Shown piece after piece: positions 8,877-18,286 of a stretch of 64,000 nt of DNA. The stretch lies in the NCBI GenBank assembly GCA_052168355.1, contig JBQLZQ010000049.1, positions 62,001 to 126,000 of the forward strand. The letters run 5' to 3'. The notes beneath the pieces are model-generated. The model worked only from the letters and a program-made list of their open reading frames with translations. It made no database searches and was not told the origin of the DNA. Source of the stretch: JBQLZQ01 sp052168355. Its GTDB lineage: Bacteria; Pseudomonadota; Alphaproteobacteria; DSM-16000; Inquilinaceae. The position numbers and the translations under genes are program-made. Positions within the stretch are counted from its first letter, which is position 1; every line of letters starts with the position of its first letter.

Positions 8877-9671
8877 TTGGTTGCGATCCTTTCCCTCCTC
8901 ATCGTTCTGTTGCTTTCCCTGGTGGTGGTGCGCGTCGCCGCCGTGGCTTTGACGTTAACCGGTCTGTCGCGCCAGGCGGCCCAGTTCCAGGCGCGATCGG
9001 CCTGGACCGGCACCGGCTTCACCACCACCGAATCCGAGAAAGTGATCAACCATCCGGTTCGGCGCCGGATCATCAATTGGCTGATGTTCCTGCGCAGCGC
9101 CGGTCTGGTGACCATGGCGTCGACCCTGGTCCTGTCGTTTGTCAATGTCGAACAGACGGGGCAGGGGGCGGCCCGGCTGGCCAGTCTGATAATCGGCCTC
9201 GGCGTCGTCTGGATGCTGGCCGGCAGCGGCTGGGTGGACCGCCGGATGTCCCGGGTCATCGCCTGGGCGCTCAAGCGTTACAGCGATCTCGACACGCGGG
9301 ACTACGCCGATCTTCTGCATCTGGCCGGCGAATACGCGGTTATGGAATTCAAGGTCGAGGACGGAAGCTGGTTGGCCGAAAAGACGCTGGACGAGGCGAA
9401 CCTGCCGGAGGAAGGGGTGTTGGTTCTGGGCATCGTGCGGACCGACGGCAGCTATATCGGCGCGCCTCGCGGCGACTATCGGATGAACGCCGGCGCCGTT
9501 CTGCTGTTGTATGGGCGGTCGCCGATCCTCGACAGTCTCAGCCGCCGCCGTGCCGATCCCGAGGGCGAGCAGTCCCGCCGGGCGGCGGTGGACGATCAAC
9601 GCCGCGTGACCGTCAAGGAAGACCCCGATGACGCCGCGCGACCGGCGGGCGATGGCCAAACCGGTGCTTGA
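8877..9671 (+). CDS. Membrane protein with TrkA C-terminal (RCK_C) domain
   Basis: This 264-residue protein has two or three N-terminal membrane segments (about 1-25, 57-80 and 95-120) and a cytosolic RCK_C domain at about residues 160-225. The RCK_C domain is visible as WLAEKTLDEANLPEEGVLVLGIVR followed by NAGAVLLLYG. Between the first two membrane helices lies TGTGFTTTESE, which resembles the pore-loop motif of Trk/Ktr potassium transporters. The protein is far too short to be a whole transporter. It may sense or gate ion movement through nucleotide or ion binding at RCK_C, which is inference. The start used is TTG at 8877 with GGAG upstream. The last 45 residues are charged and probably disordered. 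Confidence 0.7.
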   Translation: MVAILSLLIVLLLSLVVVRVAAVALTLTGLSRQAAQFQARSAWTGTGFTTTESEKVINHPVRRRIINWLMFLRSAGLVTMASTLVLSFVNVEQTGQGAARLASLIIGLGVVWMLAGSGWVDRRMSRVIAWALKRYSDLDTRDYADLLHLAGEYAVMEFKVEDGSWLAEKTLDEANLPEEGVLVLGIVRTDGSYIGAPRGDYRMNAGAVLLLYGRSPILDSLSRRRADPEGEQSRRAAVDDQRRVTVKEDPDDAARPAGDGQTGA

Positions 9672-9690
9672 AGTCGGGGGACGGTGCGGG

Positions 9691-9710
9691 TAAGAGCCTG
9701 TCTCGAAACG
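9691..9710 (+). repeat. Short dispersed repeat, copy 1
   Basis: The 13 bases TAAGAGCCTGTCT here recur at 60953-60965 on the same strand, with further partial identity over the next seven bases. This copy lies in the leader of the O-antigen ligase gene. Its function is unknown. Confidence 0.4.
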
Positions 9711-9787
9711 TCCCGAGTTCCATTTTGAATCACAGTGCGCTCACGCCGCCAGACCCGTCACCGATACATCGTGAAGACGAAGGCGTA

Positions 9788-11049
9788 ATGGGATCGGTCG
9801 GTCGGCCCGATGCCCAAGGCGCAGCGGATGCGCCGAGGAGCCCGGCGGCTGCCGCGCATCGGACATCGGCGGCCCGTCTGTTTTTTGTTGGAGCCTGCAC
9901 CTTCGGCTTCATGGCCCCGTGGTTCGGCTTCTTTTTCAGCCGCGGTTTACCGGCCCTGATGCTGGTGTCGGTCATTTTCCTTTTGCCGGCCTATCGCAGG
10001 GCCCAGGGGGCCTGGCCCCGGATCGACATGGGATTTGCCGCCATGTTCGGGGCCTTGGTCCTGTATGGCGGCGTCACATCTTTTTGGAGCGTCGCGCCGG
10101 CCCTATCGTTGGCCCAGGCGGGGGAGTTTGCTTACATCCTCGCCGGCGCGCTGCTGCTCCACGCCATGCTGCGCGGTTTGGATGACGGGCAACGGCGATT
10201 GCTGGCGGCTTGGCTGGCCGCCGGGACGGTGCTGGCTTTGGCGCTGGTGGCCGCGGACCGGGCGGCGGGTCTGCCGGCGCTGACGATCCTGCATCGGATA
10301 CCGACCAATCAGGCCGATGCGTACTATTACAACAAGCTGGCCACCGCCCTGGCTGTGCTGATGTGGCCGGCGGCCATGGCCGGCCAGGGGCATCGGCTGG
10401 CCCGGGCCGGTGCGCTGGTCGTGTTGGGCGCGGCGGTCGTCGGGTTCGCCACTGGCAGCTTGTCCGCCCTTGTCGCCATCGCGACGGGCACGGCGATGGC
10501 CGTCCTGGCCCTGGCCAGCCCGATGCTGGCACGGGGGGTGGTTCTGATGGTCGTGGCCGGTGGTTTTGTCGCCGCGCCGTCCATCGCGACACTGATGGCC
10601 GAAGGTGGCCTGAATGGCTTGTCCTGGTTGCCCTTTTCCGCCGTCCATCGCATCGATATCTGGGCCTTTGTCGCGACGCTGATCGATCAGCACCCCTGGT
10701 TCGGCTGGGGGCTGGACAGCGCCAGAGTCGTCCAGGCCATGGCGGATTCCGCTCGGTTCCAGACTCTTCACCCCCACAATCTGTTCCTGCAGATCCTGCT
10801 GGAGCTTGGCCTACCCGGCGCGCTGTTGATGGTCATACTGACATGGGCGATATTGCGGCGGATCGACCGGTTTCCCGCCGGTCGGCGTTCGCTTGGGTAC
10901 GGGGCCATCGGGGCGGCGCTTGGCGCCTCGACCTTCGCTTGGGGCATCTGGCAGACATGGTGGATGGTCGCGATGCTGATCACCGGCGTGATGATCGCCA
11001 TTCTGGGGACACGGGGCGCCGCCGCCCCCGACGCGGGCAGGGTCCGGCA

Positions 11050-11053
<4 letters not shown>
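9788..11053 (+). CDS. O-antigen ligase / polymerase family membrane protein
   Basis: This 421-residue protein has about ten to twelve hydrophobic helices spread over its length. It also has a long periplasmic loop region between about residues 195 and 330 that holds the typical IDIWAFVATLIDQHPWFGWG signature. This W-P-GxGxG type motif, with the following HPHNLFLQILLELG, is the hallmark of the O-antigen ligase (Wzy/RfaL) superfamily. Such proteins join surface polysaccharide to lipid A-core or polymerise repeat units at the periplasmic face of the inner membrane. The ATG at 9788 has GAAGG upstream. An open frame reaches further upstream, but that part is repeat-like leader sequence. The stop overlaps the ATG of rfbB by four bases. 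Confidence 0.8.
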
Positions 11054-12114
<1,061 letters not shown>

Positions 12115-12142
12115 GGCCCCCGGTGAAGGAGGATGGCTGCCG

Positions 12143-13012
12143 ATGAAGGGGATTATCCTGGCCGGCGGCACGGGATCGCGCCTGCACCCGATGACGCATG
12201 TGGTCAGCAAGCAATTGCTGCCGGTCTACGACAAACCGATGATTTACTACCCGCTCAGCACGCTCATGCTGGCCGGCATCCGCGAGATCCTGGTCATCAC
12301 CACGCCCCATGACGCGGCGGCTTTTCGCGGCCTTCTGGGCGACGGCAGCCAGTTCGGCCTGACGCTCGATTACGCGGTCCAGCCAAAGCCGGAGGGGCTG
12401 GCCCAGGCCTTTCTTATCGGCCGTACGTTTTTGAACGGCCAGGGCTGCGCGCTGGTACTGGGCGACAACGTATTCTATGGGCGCGGCCTTTCGGGCATCC
12501 TCCGGCAGGCGGCGGCGCGTCGGGACGGGGCGACGATTTTCGGCAGCACGGTGAGCGACCCCGAGCAATATGGCGTGGTGACCTTCGACGCCGCCGACCG
12601 GCCGGTGGCCATCGAGGAAAAGCCCGAACATCCCAAATCCAACTGCGCCGTGACCGGCCTGTATTTCTTCGACCATCGCGTCGCCGATTTCGCCGCCGAT
12701 GTCCGGCCGTCGGCCCGTGGGGAGCTGGAGATCACCGACGTGATCCGGCGCTACCTCGATCTTGGCGAACTGACCGTGGAGCAGTTGGGCCGCGGGTTCG
12801 CCTGGCTCGACACCGGCACCCACGCCTCGCTGCTGAAGGCGGCGCAGTTCGTCCAGGTGATCGAGGAACGGCAGGGCTTGCGCATCGCCTGCCCGGAGGA
12901 GATCGCTTACCGTCAGGGCTTTATCGACGCCGACCGCCTGCGGGCGTTGGCGGAGCCGCTGAAGGCCAGCGGGTACGGCCGGTATCTCCTGTCGGTGCTG
13001 GACGCGCCTTGA
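12143..13012 (+). CDS. rfbA: Glucose-1-phosphate thymidylyltransferase
   Basis: This 289-residue enzyme makes dTDP-glucose from dTTP and glucose 1-phosphate, the entry step to dTDP-sugars. It shows LAGGTGSRLHPMT at the N-terminus for nucleotide binding. VSKQLLPVYDKPMIYYPLS, ALVLGDNVFYG, and EEKPEHPKSN with GLYFFD follow, all characteristic of RfbA/RmlA. The length is normal for the short form of the family. GGAGGA lies at a suitable distance before the ATG. It follows rfbB on the same strand. Together they supply dTDP-4-keto-6-deoxyglucose, probably for the polysaccharide handled by the upstream ligase. Confidence 0.94.
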   Translation: MKGIILAGGTGSRLHPMTHVVSKQLLPVYDKPMIYYPLSTLMLAGIREILVITTPHDAAAFRGLLGDGSQFGLTLDYAVQPKPEGLAQAFLIGRTFLNGQGCALVLGDNVFYGRGLSGILRQAAARRDGATIFGSTVSDPEQYGVVTFDAADRPVAIEEKPEHPKSNCAVTGLYFFDHRVADFAADVRPSARGELEITDVIRRYLDLGELTVEQLGRGFAWLDTGTHASLLKAAQFVQVIEERQGLRIACPEEIAYRQGFIDADRLRALAEPLKASGYGRYLLSVLDAP

Positions 13013-13013
13013 C

Positions 13014-13032
13014 GACGCTTCAGCGTCTTATT
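13014..13032 (+). terminator. Weak hairpin after rfbA
   Basis: A GACGC/GCGTC stem with a TTCA loop is followed by TTATT two bases after the rfbA stop. The stem is short and the T run interrupted, so termination here is only possible. Confidence 0.3.
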
Positions 13033-13114
13033 GATTCCACCGGCCGCCGATGGTGAACTGTGGATGCGCGAGGCGGCAAGACCTCGCCCATCCAGCTTAG
13101 AGGAGGAACCGGCC

Positions 13115-13951
13115 ATGACCTATCCCGCGATCGTCGACAGCGATGTCGAGGCTTTCGAGCGCGACGGCTATGTCCTCAAGTCGGGCTTCTTCGATGCGGA
13201 GGAGGTGGATCTGCTGCGCCGGGCCATCGAGGTCGACGAGGGCATCCGCGCCAACGTCGTCAAGCTGGCGGACAGCCAGGGAGGGTCGACCGAACTCGCG
13301 CTCTGGAACCATCCGGGCGACGATCTGTTCGGCAGCGTGGCGCGGTCGGCCCGGATGGTCGAGGGCATGGAGCGCCTGCTGGGGGGCGAAGTCTATCACT
13401 ACCACTCCAAGCTGACCCTGAAGCGGCCCCGCGCGGGCGGTGCCTGGGATTGGCATCAGGATTACGGCTATTGGTACAACAATGGCTGCCTGTTTCCCGA
13501 CATGGCCAGCGTGGCCATCGCCGTCGATAGGGCGACCAAGGAAAACGGCTGTCTTCAGGTGCTGCGCGGCAGCCATCATCTGGGCCGCATCGATCATGGC
13601 CGCGTCGGCGGCCAGACCGGCGCCGATATGGAGCGGGTGGATCAGGCGATGAAGGTCCTGGATCTGGTCTATGTCGAGATGGCGCCGGGCGACGCGCTGT
13701 TCTTCCACGCCAACACACTGCACTGCTCGGCCCAGAACCTGTCCGACCGGTCGCGCAACATTCTGCTGTGCTGCTACAACAAGGCGTCCAACGATCCCTA
13801 CAAGGTCCATCACCATCCTGGCTATACCAAGCTCGAGAAAGTGCCGGACGACCGCATCAAGGCGGTTGGGCTGACACTGGCAGGTGCCGATCGGGCGTTT
13901 TTCGATCCCGATGCCGACAAGACTGTGGCGATCGAAAAAAGCCAGGCCTAG
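13115..13951 (+). CDS. Phytanoyl-CoA dioxygenase (PhyH) family protein
   Basis: This 278-residue protein belongs to the Fe(II)/2-oxoglutarate dioxygenases of the PhyH type. WHQDYGYWYNNG provides the HxD iron ligands, and LHCSAQNLSDRSRN provides the distal histidine followed by the arginine that holds 2-oxoglutarate. GSHHLGRIDH is a typical PhyH segment. Members hydroxylate acyl-CoAs, ectoine or small metabolites, and no substrate can be named here. The ATG sits after a strong GAGGAGG site, which decides the start against earlier in-frame codons. It is not obviously linked to the polysaccharide genes before it or to the LysR gene after it. Confidence 0.85.
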   Translation: MTYPAIVDSDVEAFERDGYVLKSGFFDAEEVDLLRRAIEVDEGIRANVVKLADSQGGSTELALWNHPGDDLFGSVARSARMVEGMERLLGGEVYHYHSKLTLKRPRAGGAWDWHQDYGYWYNNGCLFPDMASVAIAVDRATKENGCLQVLRGSHHLGRIDHGRVGGQTGADMERVDQAMKVLDLVYVEMAPGDALFFHANTLHCSAQNLSDRSRNILLCCYNKASNDPYKVHHHPGYTKLEKVPDDRIKAVGLTLAGADRAFFDPDADKTVAIEKSQA

Positions 13952-13959
13952 CGCCGCAT

Positions 13960-14154
13960 TCAGCAGGCGGTCGGAAGCGATCGCGCGGGGACTTTCGGAC
14001 GGCTGCCGAGGGCGGGTCGCAGCATCTGAAGGCTTGCGGCCGCCATGGCCCACAAGGTGCGGCTGCGCAGGCACCGGGCACGACGCAAGAGATGGCTCAA
14101 CTCCTCATGGGTGAGGGTATCGGCGGCGGGCGGGGTTCCTAGGGGATCGCGCAT
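13960..14154 (-). CDS. Small basic protein, 64 residues, divergent from LysR gene
   Basis: This short frame is easy to miss, but it has an ATG with GGAGGA eight bases upstream, which is among the better ribosome binding sites in the region. The protein reads as a helical arginine-rich peptide with THEELSHLLRRARCLRSRTL, a pattern like the small unassigned alphaproteobacterial proteins with an (H/D)xxLxxxARxLRS core. It has no signal peptide or clear membrane helix. It is convergent with PhyH and divergent from the LysR-type regulator. Its promoter region therefore coincides with the likely LysR operator, which makes it a candidate target of that regulator. Confidence 0.55.
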   Translation of the reverse strand: MRDPLGTPPAADTLTHEELSHLLRRARCLRSRTLWAMAAASLQMLRPALGSRPKVPARSLPTAC

Positions 14155-14215
14155 CGATGGTCTCCTCCAAAGCTGTACCGTCGAGTATTGTCGATTTCCA
14201 GAATTTTGATAATGC

Positions 14216-14227
14216 CGATAATTATCG
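14216..14227. promoter_or_regulatory. 12-bp perfect palindrome, possible LysR operator
   Basis: CGATAATTATCG lies between the small minus-strand gene and the LysR gene in an AT-rich stretch that also holds TGATAAT repeats on both sides. Its position fits autoregulation by the divergent LysR protein. Confidence 0.4.
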
Positions 14228-14262
14228 AATGATTTATTCCGAAAAATTGATAATCATGCGGG

Positions 14263-15183
14263 ATGAACACCCTTGATCTCGAAATCTTCGTGCGGGTGGT
14301 GGCCACCCAGAATCTCTCTGCGGCCGGGCGCGATCTGGGATTGTCCCCGGCCGTGGTCAGCAAGCGTCTGGCCGGTCTGGAGGACCGGCTGGGGGCTCGG
14401 CTGCTGCAGCGAACCACCCGCCGCGTCACGGTGACCGAGGAAGGTGCCGGGTTCCACGAGCGGGCCGTCCGCATCCTGGCGGATCTGGAGGAAGCGGAAG
14501 CGTCCTTATCGAACCGGCGGCTGGCGCCGCGCGGCACGTTGCGGGTGACCACGCCGGCCGCCTTTGGGCGCCAGCACCTTTCACCGGCCATGCCCGATTA
14601 TCTCGCCCGGTATCCGGAGGTTCAGCTGGATCTCAACCTGACCGACAGCTTCATCGACATCATCGATCAGGGCTTTGACTTGGCGGTGCGCATCGACGAG
14701 CCCAAGGATTCCACCCTGGTCGCCCGCAGGCTGGCCCCGAACCGGCGGGTGATCTGCGCCGCGCCCGCCTATCTCGCCCGTCACGGCACGCCACGCGTGT
14801 TGGAGGATTTGGCCGATCACAACTGCCTGGCGCTGGACCATCAGCCGGTTTGGACCTTCGAAGACGCCGGAGTGGAGCGGCGGATCCGGGTTTCGGGCAA
14901 TTTGCGGACCAACAATGGCGAGGTGCTGCGCGACGCCGCCGTGGCCGGGCTGGGCATCGCGCTCAAATCCACCTGGGATGTCGGCGCGTATCTTCAGTCC
15001 GGGGCGCTGGTGACGCTCCTGACCGGCTATGGCGTGTCCACGCGGCTGGCGCTCTATGCGGTCTATCCCAGCGCCCGCCTGCTGTCGCCCAAGGTCCGCA
15101 CCTTCGTCGATTTCCTGGCGGCCCGCTTTGGCCCCGAACCCTATTGGGATCGGGGCCTGACGTTGGGGCGGGGCAAGACATGA
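14263..15183 (+). CDS. LysR family transcriptional regulator
   Basis: This 306-residue protein has an N-terminal winged helix-turn-helix (about 1-60; NLSAAGRDLGLSPAVVSKRL is the recognition part) and a LysR effector-binding domain from about residue 88 onwards. The effector domain shows GTLRVTTPAAFG and FDLAVRID, as in the CrgA/AphB-like group that often controls divergent redox or detoxification genes. It should bind a palindromic site with a T-N11-A core and respond to a small ligand, which is unknown here. It is divergent from a 64-residue small protein gene, and an AT-rich 108-bp region with a palindrome lies between them. Confidence 0.9.
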   Translation: MNTLDLEIFVRVVATQNLSAAGRDLGLSPAVVSKRLAGLEDRLGARLLQRTTRRVTVTEEGAGFHERAVRILADLEEAEASLSNRRLAPRGTLRVTTPAAFGRQHLSPAMPDYLARYPEVQLDLNLTDSFIDIIDQGFDLAVRIDEPKDSTLVARRLAPNRRVICAAPAYLARHGTPRVLEDLADHNCLALDHQPVWTFEDAGVERRIRVSGNLRTNNGEVLRDAAVAGLGIALKSTWDVGAYLQSGALVTLLTGYGVSTRLALYAVYPSARLLSPKVRTFVDFLAARFGPEPYWDRGLTLGRGKT

Positions 15184-15238
15184 ACACCATCGGTCCTGCG
15201 GCGCCCGCGTGTGTACCTGTTCGGAGGAGCCCTGGAAC

Positions 15239-15889
15239 GTGGCTGTGACAACGTTTCCTTTCGCCCCCTATGGCGGCCTGGCCGATCTGTTGCTGCCCGA
15301 TGGGATGGGCAATGGCAACGATGGCTCTCACGACCTCTCTCACCTGTGCCGCGTTTGGAAAAACGCCGTCGCCATTCAGGCGAAAGAAGGCGGCGATGGC
15401 GAAATCCTTTTGGCGGCGACGGTCCTGCACGATGGCATCTCGGTGGAGAAGAATTCGCCGCAGCGATCCGCCGCCTCCGGCCTCGCGGCCGAAAAGGCCT
15501 CGGGAATTCTGGCCGCGCTGGGTTGGGATCGCCAGCGGGTACAGGCGGTGGCCCATGCCATCGAGGCGCACAGCTTTTCGGCGGGAATCGCGCCAACGAC
15601 CCTCGAAGCGAAGATTCTGCGGGACGCCGACCGGCTGGATGCGATCGGCGCCGTGGGCGTGGCGCGGTGCTTCTACGTCGCCGGGCGGCTTGGCCACGGT
15701 TTCTACGACCCGACCGATCCGGATGCTCGGCACCGCCCCTACGACGACACGCGCTATGCGGTCGATCACTTCCACACCAAGCTGCTCAAGATCGCGTCGG
15801 GCTTTCAGACGGCCACCGGCGCCGCCATGGCACGGGTCAGACAGGAGCGGTTGCGGCGTTTTCTCGATGAGTTCATGGACGAGATATGA
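15239..15889 (+). CDS. HD domain phosphohydrolase
   Basis: This protein of about 216 residues has the HD superfamily layout. HDLSHLCRVW gives the first histidine and Asp-containing helix, TVLHDGISVEK gives the HD doublet, HAIEAHSF follows, and ILRDADRLDAIGA carries the final metal-binding Asp. This is the pattern of the YedJ/YpgQ-like group of small soluble metal-dependent phosphohydrolases, possibly active on nucleotides. The start is uncertain: GTG at 15239 follows GGAGGA, while an earlier GTG at 15209 is also in frame. It lies 55 bp after the LysR gene and may be co-transcribed. Confidence 0.78.
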   Translation: MAVTTFPFAPYGGLADLLLPDGMGNGNDGSHDLSHLCRVWKNAVAIQAKEGGDGEILLAATVLHDGISVEKNSPQRSAASGLAAEKASGILAALGWDRQRVQAVAHAIEAHSFSAGIAPTTLEAKILRDADRLDAIGAVGVARCFYVAGRLGHGFYDPTDPDARHRPYDDTRYAVDHFHTKLLKIASGFQTATGAAMARVRQERLRRFLDEFMDEI

Positions 15890-15943
15890 ACGTTCGGCGG
15901 CGATGTCTCGTGAGGTTCGGGGACGCCCAAGCGGGCGCCGCCC

Positions 15944-16984
15944 TTACCGGTGGGCGATACCGTTCCATGCCTGTTTGCGCGCGGCCAGCCATTGGGTGGG
16001 GCTGGTTCCCGTCGCATGACGAAACGCGCGGTTGAAGTTCGACTTGGTCTGAAACCCGGACTCGAGCATGGCGGTCGTGACCGTGGCTCCGGTTTCGGTC
16101 AGCAATCGGCAGGCTTCCCGGACGCGGTAGTCGTTGACGAACTGCGAGACATTCTTCTTTTCGACCCGATTGATCGCAGCCGACAGCGTTTTGGCGGGAA
16201 CGACCAGCCGCCGCGCCAACTGGCCCAGCGTCAGTTCCGGATTGCGATAGAGCGCCTGGTCATCCAGCAGCGCCTTCAGCCGCGTCACCAACGCCGCGTC
16301 CGCCTGGGCATCCCGGCCGTCCGCCGCCGGCGGCGATGCCGGGGCGCGGGGCGGTTCGGGTTCATCGATTGCATCCCCCGCCCGCGACATGGTCAGGATC
16401 CCAAGACCGACAAGCGTCGCCGATGTGAACGCGCCGACGATCCAGGCCCTCAGATTGCCCGGTCCGACAACGAAGTCGATGGATATCAGGATGTCGCTCA
16501 GCGCCGAGGCGAACAGGCACACCGCCATCAGCCGCCATATCGTGACGGGCACGTCGCCGCTTTCCAGCCGGGTCCGGATCAGCGCGTCTCCGCCAGCCCT
16601 CAACCTCATCAGGATCGCGGCGCCATAGAGGATGAAAATCGCCGGAACGACGGCGTCGAGCGGTGCCGGGGCGAAAAGGACGCAGAACAGCGCGAATGCC
16701 GGCGCCCAGGCATGGCGGGCATCCTGGGGCCATTGGACCGGGCCCATCGCCGAGGTGCGAAAGCCCAGATAGCACAAGGGCGGGATCGCCGAGGCCGTGA
16801 CCGGCTGGACCGGGGCCAGGAACGTCACGCCGTAGTACTGGTGGGCGGTGACGATGGTCGCCTGCAGCGCGCACAGGGCCAGCACCGCCCGGACGGGGGA
16901 CGACAGTTCGCGACGCACAAGGGCCCGGACCAGGAGGTAGAGCAGGACCAGGGCGGCGAGCAGGGGAAGGGGAAGAACGGGCAT
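15944..16984 (-). CDS. AraC-type regulator with membrane-embedded N-terminal domain
   Basis: This protein has about 346 residues. The first 235 residues contain six or seven hydrophobic helices (for example PLPLLAALVLLYLLVRAL and AIFILYGAAILM). A proline-rich linker follows, then a C-terminal AraC/XylS DNA-binding domain at about 250-345 with LTLGQLARRLVVPAKTLSAA and the second helix-turn-helix TTAMLESGFQTKSNFNRAFR. The whole resembles membrane-bound AraC regulators that sense an envelope or extracellular signal. The ATG at 16984 is chosen because it opens directly into the first membrane helix. It is divergent from a secreted alpha/beta hydrolase gene, a likely target. Confidence 0.83.
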   Translation of the reverse strand: MPVLPLPLLAALVLLYLLVRALVRRELSSPVRAVLALCALQATIVTAHQYYGVTFLAPVQPVTASAIPPLCYLGFRTSAMGPVQWPQDARHAWAPAFALFCVLFAPAPLDAVVPAIFILYGAAILMRLRAGGDALIRTRLESGDVPVTIWRLMAVCLFASALSDILISIDFVVGPGNLRAWIVGAFTSATLVGLGILTMSRAGDAIDEPEPPRAPASPPAADGRDAQADAALVTRLKALLDDQALYRNPELTLGQLARRLVVPAKTLSAAINRVEKKNVSQFVNDYRVREACRLLTETGATVTTAMLESGFQTKSNFNRAFRHATGTSPTQWLAARKQAWNGIAHR

Positions 16985-17131
16985 TCGGTCTCTATGGCAT
17001 CTGCGAACGGTCGGGCTCCGGATCGGGACCTGCAACCTGTTTAGGGCGACCTAAAACCGGTTCCAGGTCGCGGGATGGCCGGCAAACGGCTCCAGTATGG
17101 CCATTCCAAACCCCACCCAGGAGCCGCCACC

Positions 17132-18175
17132 ATGATCCGAAACCTGACGATCCTTGCCGCAGCCGCCAGCTTGGCCATCCTTTCCCTCCCGGCCGCCGGA
17201 GCCGACCTGCCCGGCTACGACCAGTTTGACGTTCCCGCCATGCATCGCGCCCGCCCCTTGGAGGCGGCCATCTGGTACCCGGCGGAAAACGCGACCTACA
17301 GAGCCCTGGTCGGCGACAACGCTGTGTTCCGGGGCGTGCCGGTCTATATGGGGCCGGCCGCTCAGCCCGGCCCCCACCCGCTGGTCATCATCTCGCATGG
17401 ATCGGGGGGCAACATCCAGAACCTTGGGTGGCTGGCCGACGGTCTTGTCCGGCACGGCGCCATGGTGCTTGGCGTCAATCATCCCGGTACGACGTCCGGC
17501 GACAGTTCCCCCCGTCGCACCGTTCGTCATTGGGAGCGGCCGATGGACATCGACGCGGCGCTGACCGAAATCCTGAACGATTCGACCTTCGCCCCCCTGA
17601 TCGACGAGGAACGGATTTCCGTTGTGGGATTTTCCCTGGGGGGCCTGACGGCGCTTTCCATTGCCGGGGCGCGAATGAACAAGGAGTCGTACGTCGCCTA
17701 TTGCCAACGGTACGGCGTACAGGCCCACGACTGCCTGTTTCTCGAGAAGGGCGGTGTGGATCTCGGCGCCGTGCCGACGGTCGATTTCGAGCGGGATCTG
17801 CGGGACCGGCGCGTGTCCAAGGCGGTTGCCGTCGATCCAGGCTTCACCCACGGCTTCACCGATGAAGGTCTATCCGGCGTCGAAGCCTCGGTCCAGCTCA
17901 TCAGCTTCGGATCGGCCGAGGACCGCTGGGTGGCGGCCGATATCGGGCCATCGGGCAGCCGGCTGACCCAACGCCTGCCGGATGTCCGGTACGACGAAAT
18001 CGCCCCGGCCAACCACTTCGCCTTTTTGGGCCTTTGCAAGCCGGAGGGCCCGGCGATGCTCCGCGAAGAAGGGGAGGATCCGATCTGTACCGACACCGAA
18101 GGCGCCGACCGCGAGGAAATCCATCGGAAATTGATCGACCTCATCGCCGCCTTTGTCGTCAACGGCCGGAACTGA
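17132..18175 (+). CDS. Secreted alpha/beta hydrolase (dienelactone hydrolase / PAF-acetylhydrolase-like)
   Basis: This 347-residue protein starts with a Sec signal peptide (IRNLTILAAAASLAILSLPAAGA, cut near residue 24). The alpha/beta hydrolase fold then shows an oxyanion-type HPLVIISHGSGGN stretch, the nucleophile elbow VGFSLGG with the catalytic serine, and a C-terminal histidine in APANHFAFLG. Members cleave ester bonds in lipids or lactones, and the real substrate is unknown. Cysteines in AYCQRYG and AHDCLF could form a periplasmic disulfide. The ATG lies after CAGGAG. The gene is divergent from a membrane-bound AraC regulator, so inducible expression in response to an envelope signal is a reasonable inference. 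Confidence 0.8.
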   Translation: MIRNLTILAAAASLAILSLPAAGADLPGYDQFDVPAMHRARPLEAAIWYPAENATYRALVGDNAVFRGVPVYMGPAAQPGPHPLVIISHGSGGNIQNLGWLADGLVRHGAMVLGVNHPGTTSGDSSPRRTVRHWERPMDIDAALTEILNDSTFAPLIDEERISVVGFSLGGLTALSIAGARMNKESYVAYCQRYGVQAHDCLFLEKGGVDLGAVPTVDFERDLRDRRVSKAVAVDPGFTHGFTDEGLSGVEASVQLISFGSAEDRWVAADIGPSGSRLTQRLPDVRYDEIAPANHFAFLGLCKPEGPAMLREEGEDPICTDTEGADREEIHRKLIDLIAAFVVNGRN

Positions 18176-18286
18176 CCGCCGGACGCCAGGCCAGTCGGGC
18201 CGACGGACTCCGCGATTGTCGGCCCGACCGGTGGCGGCTATGAAGGAGCGATAAGTCTGGACACGCTGCGGGGAGGGAACCTGTTC

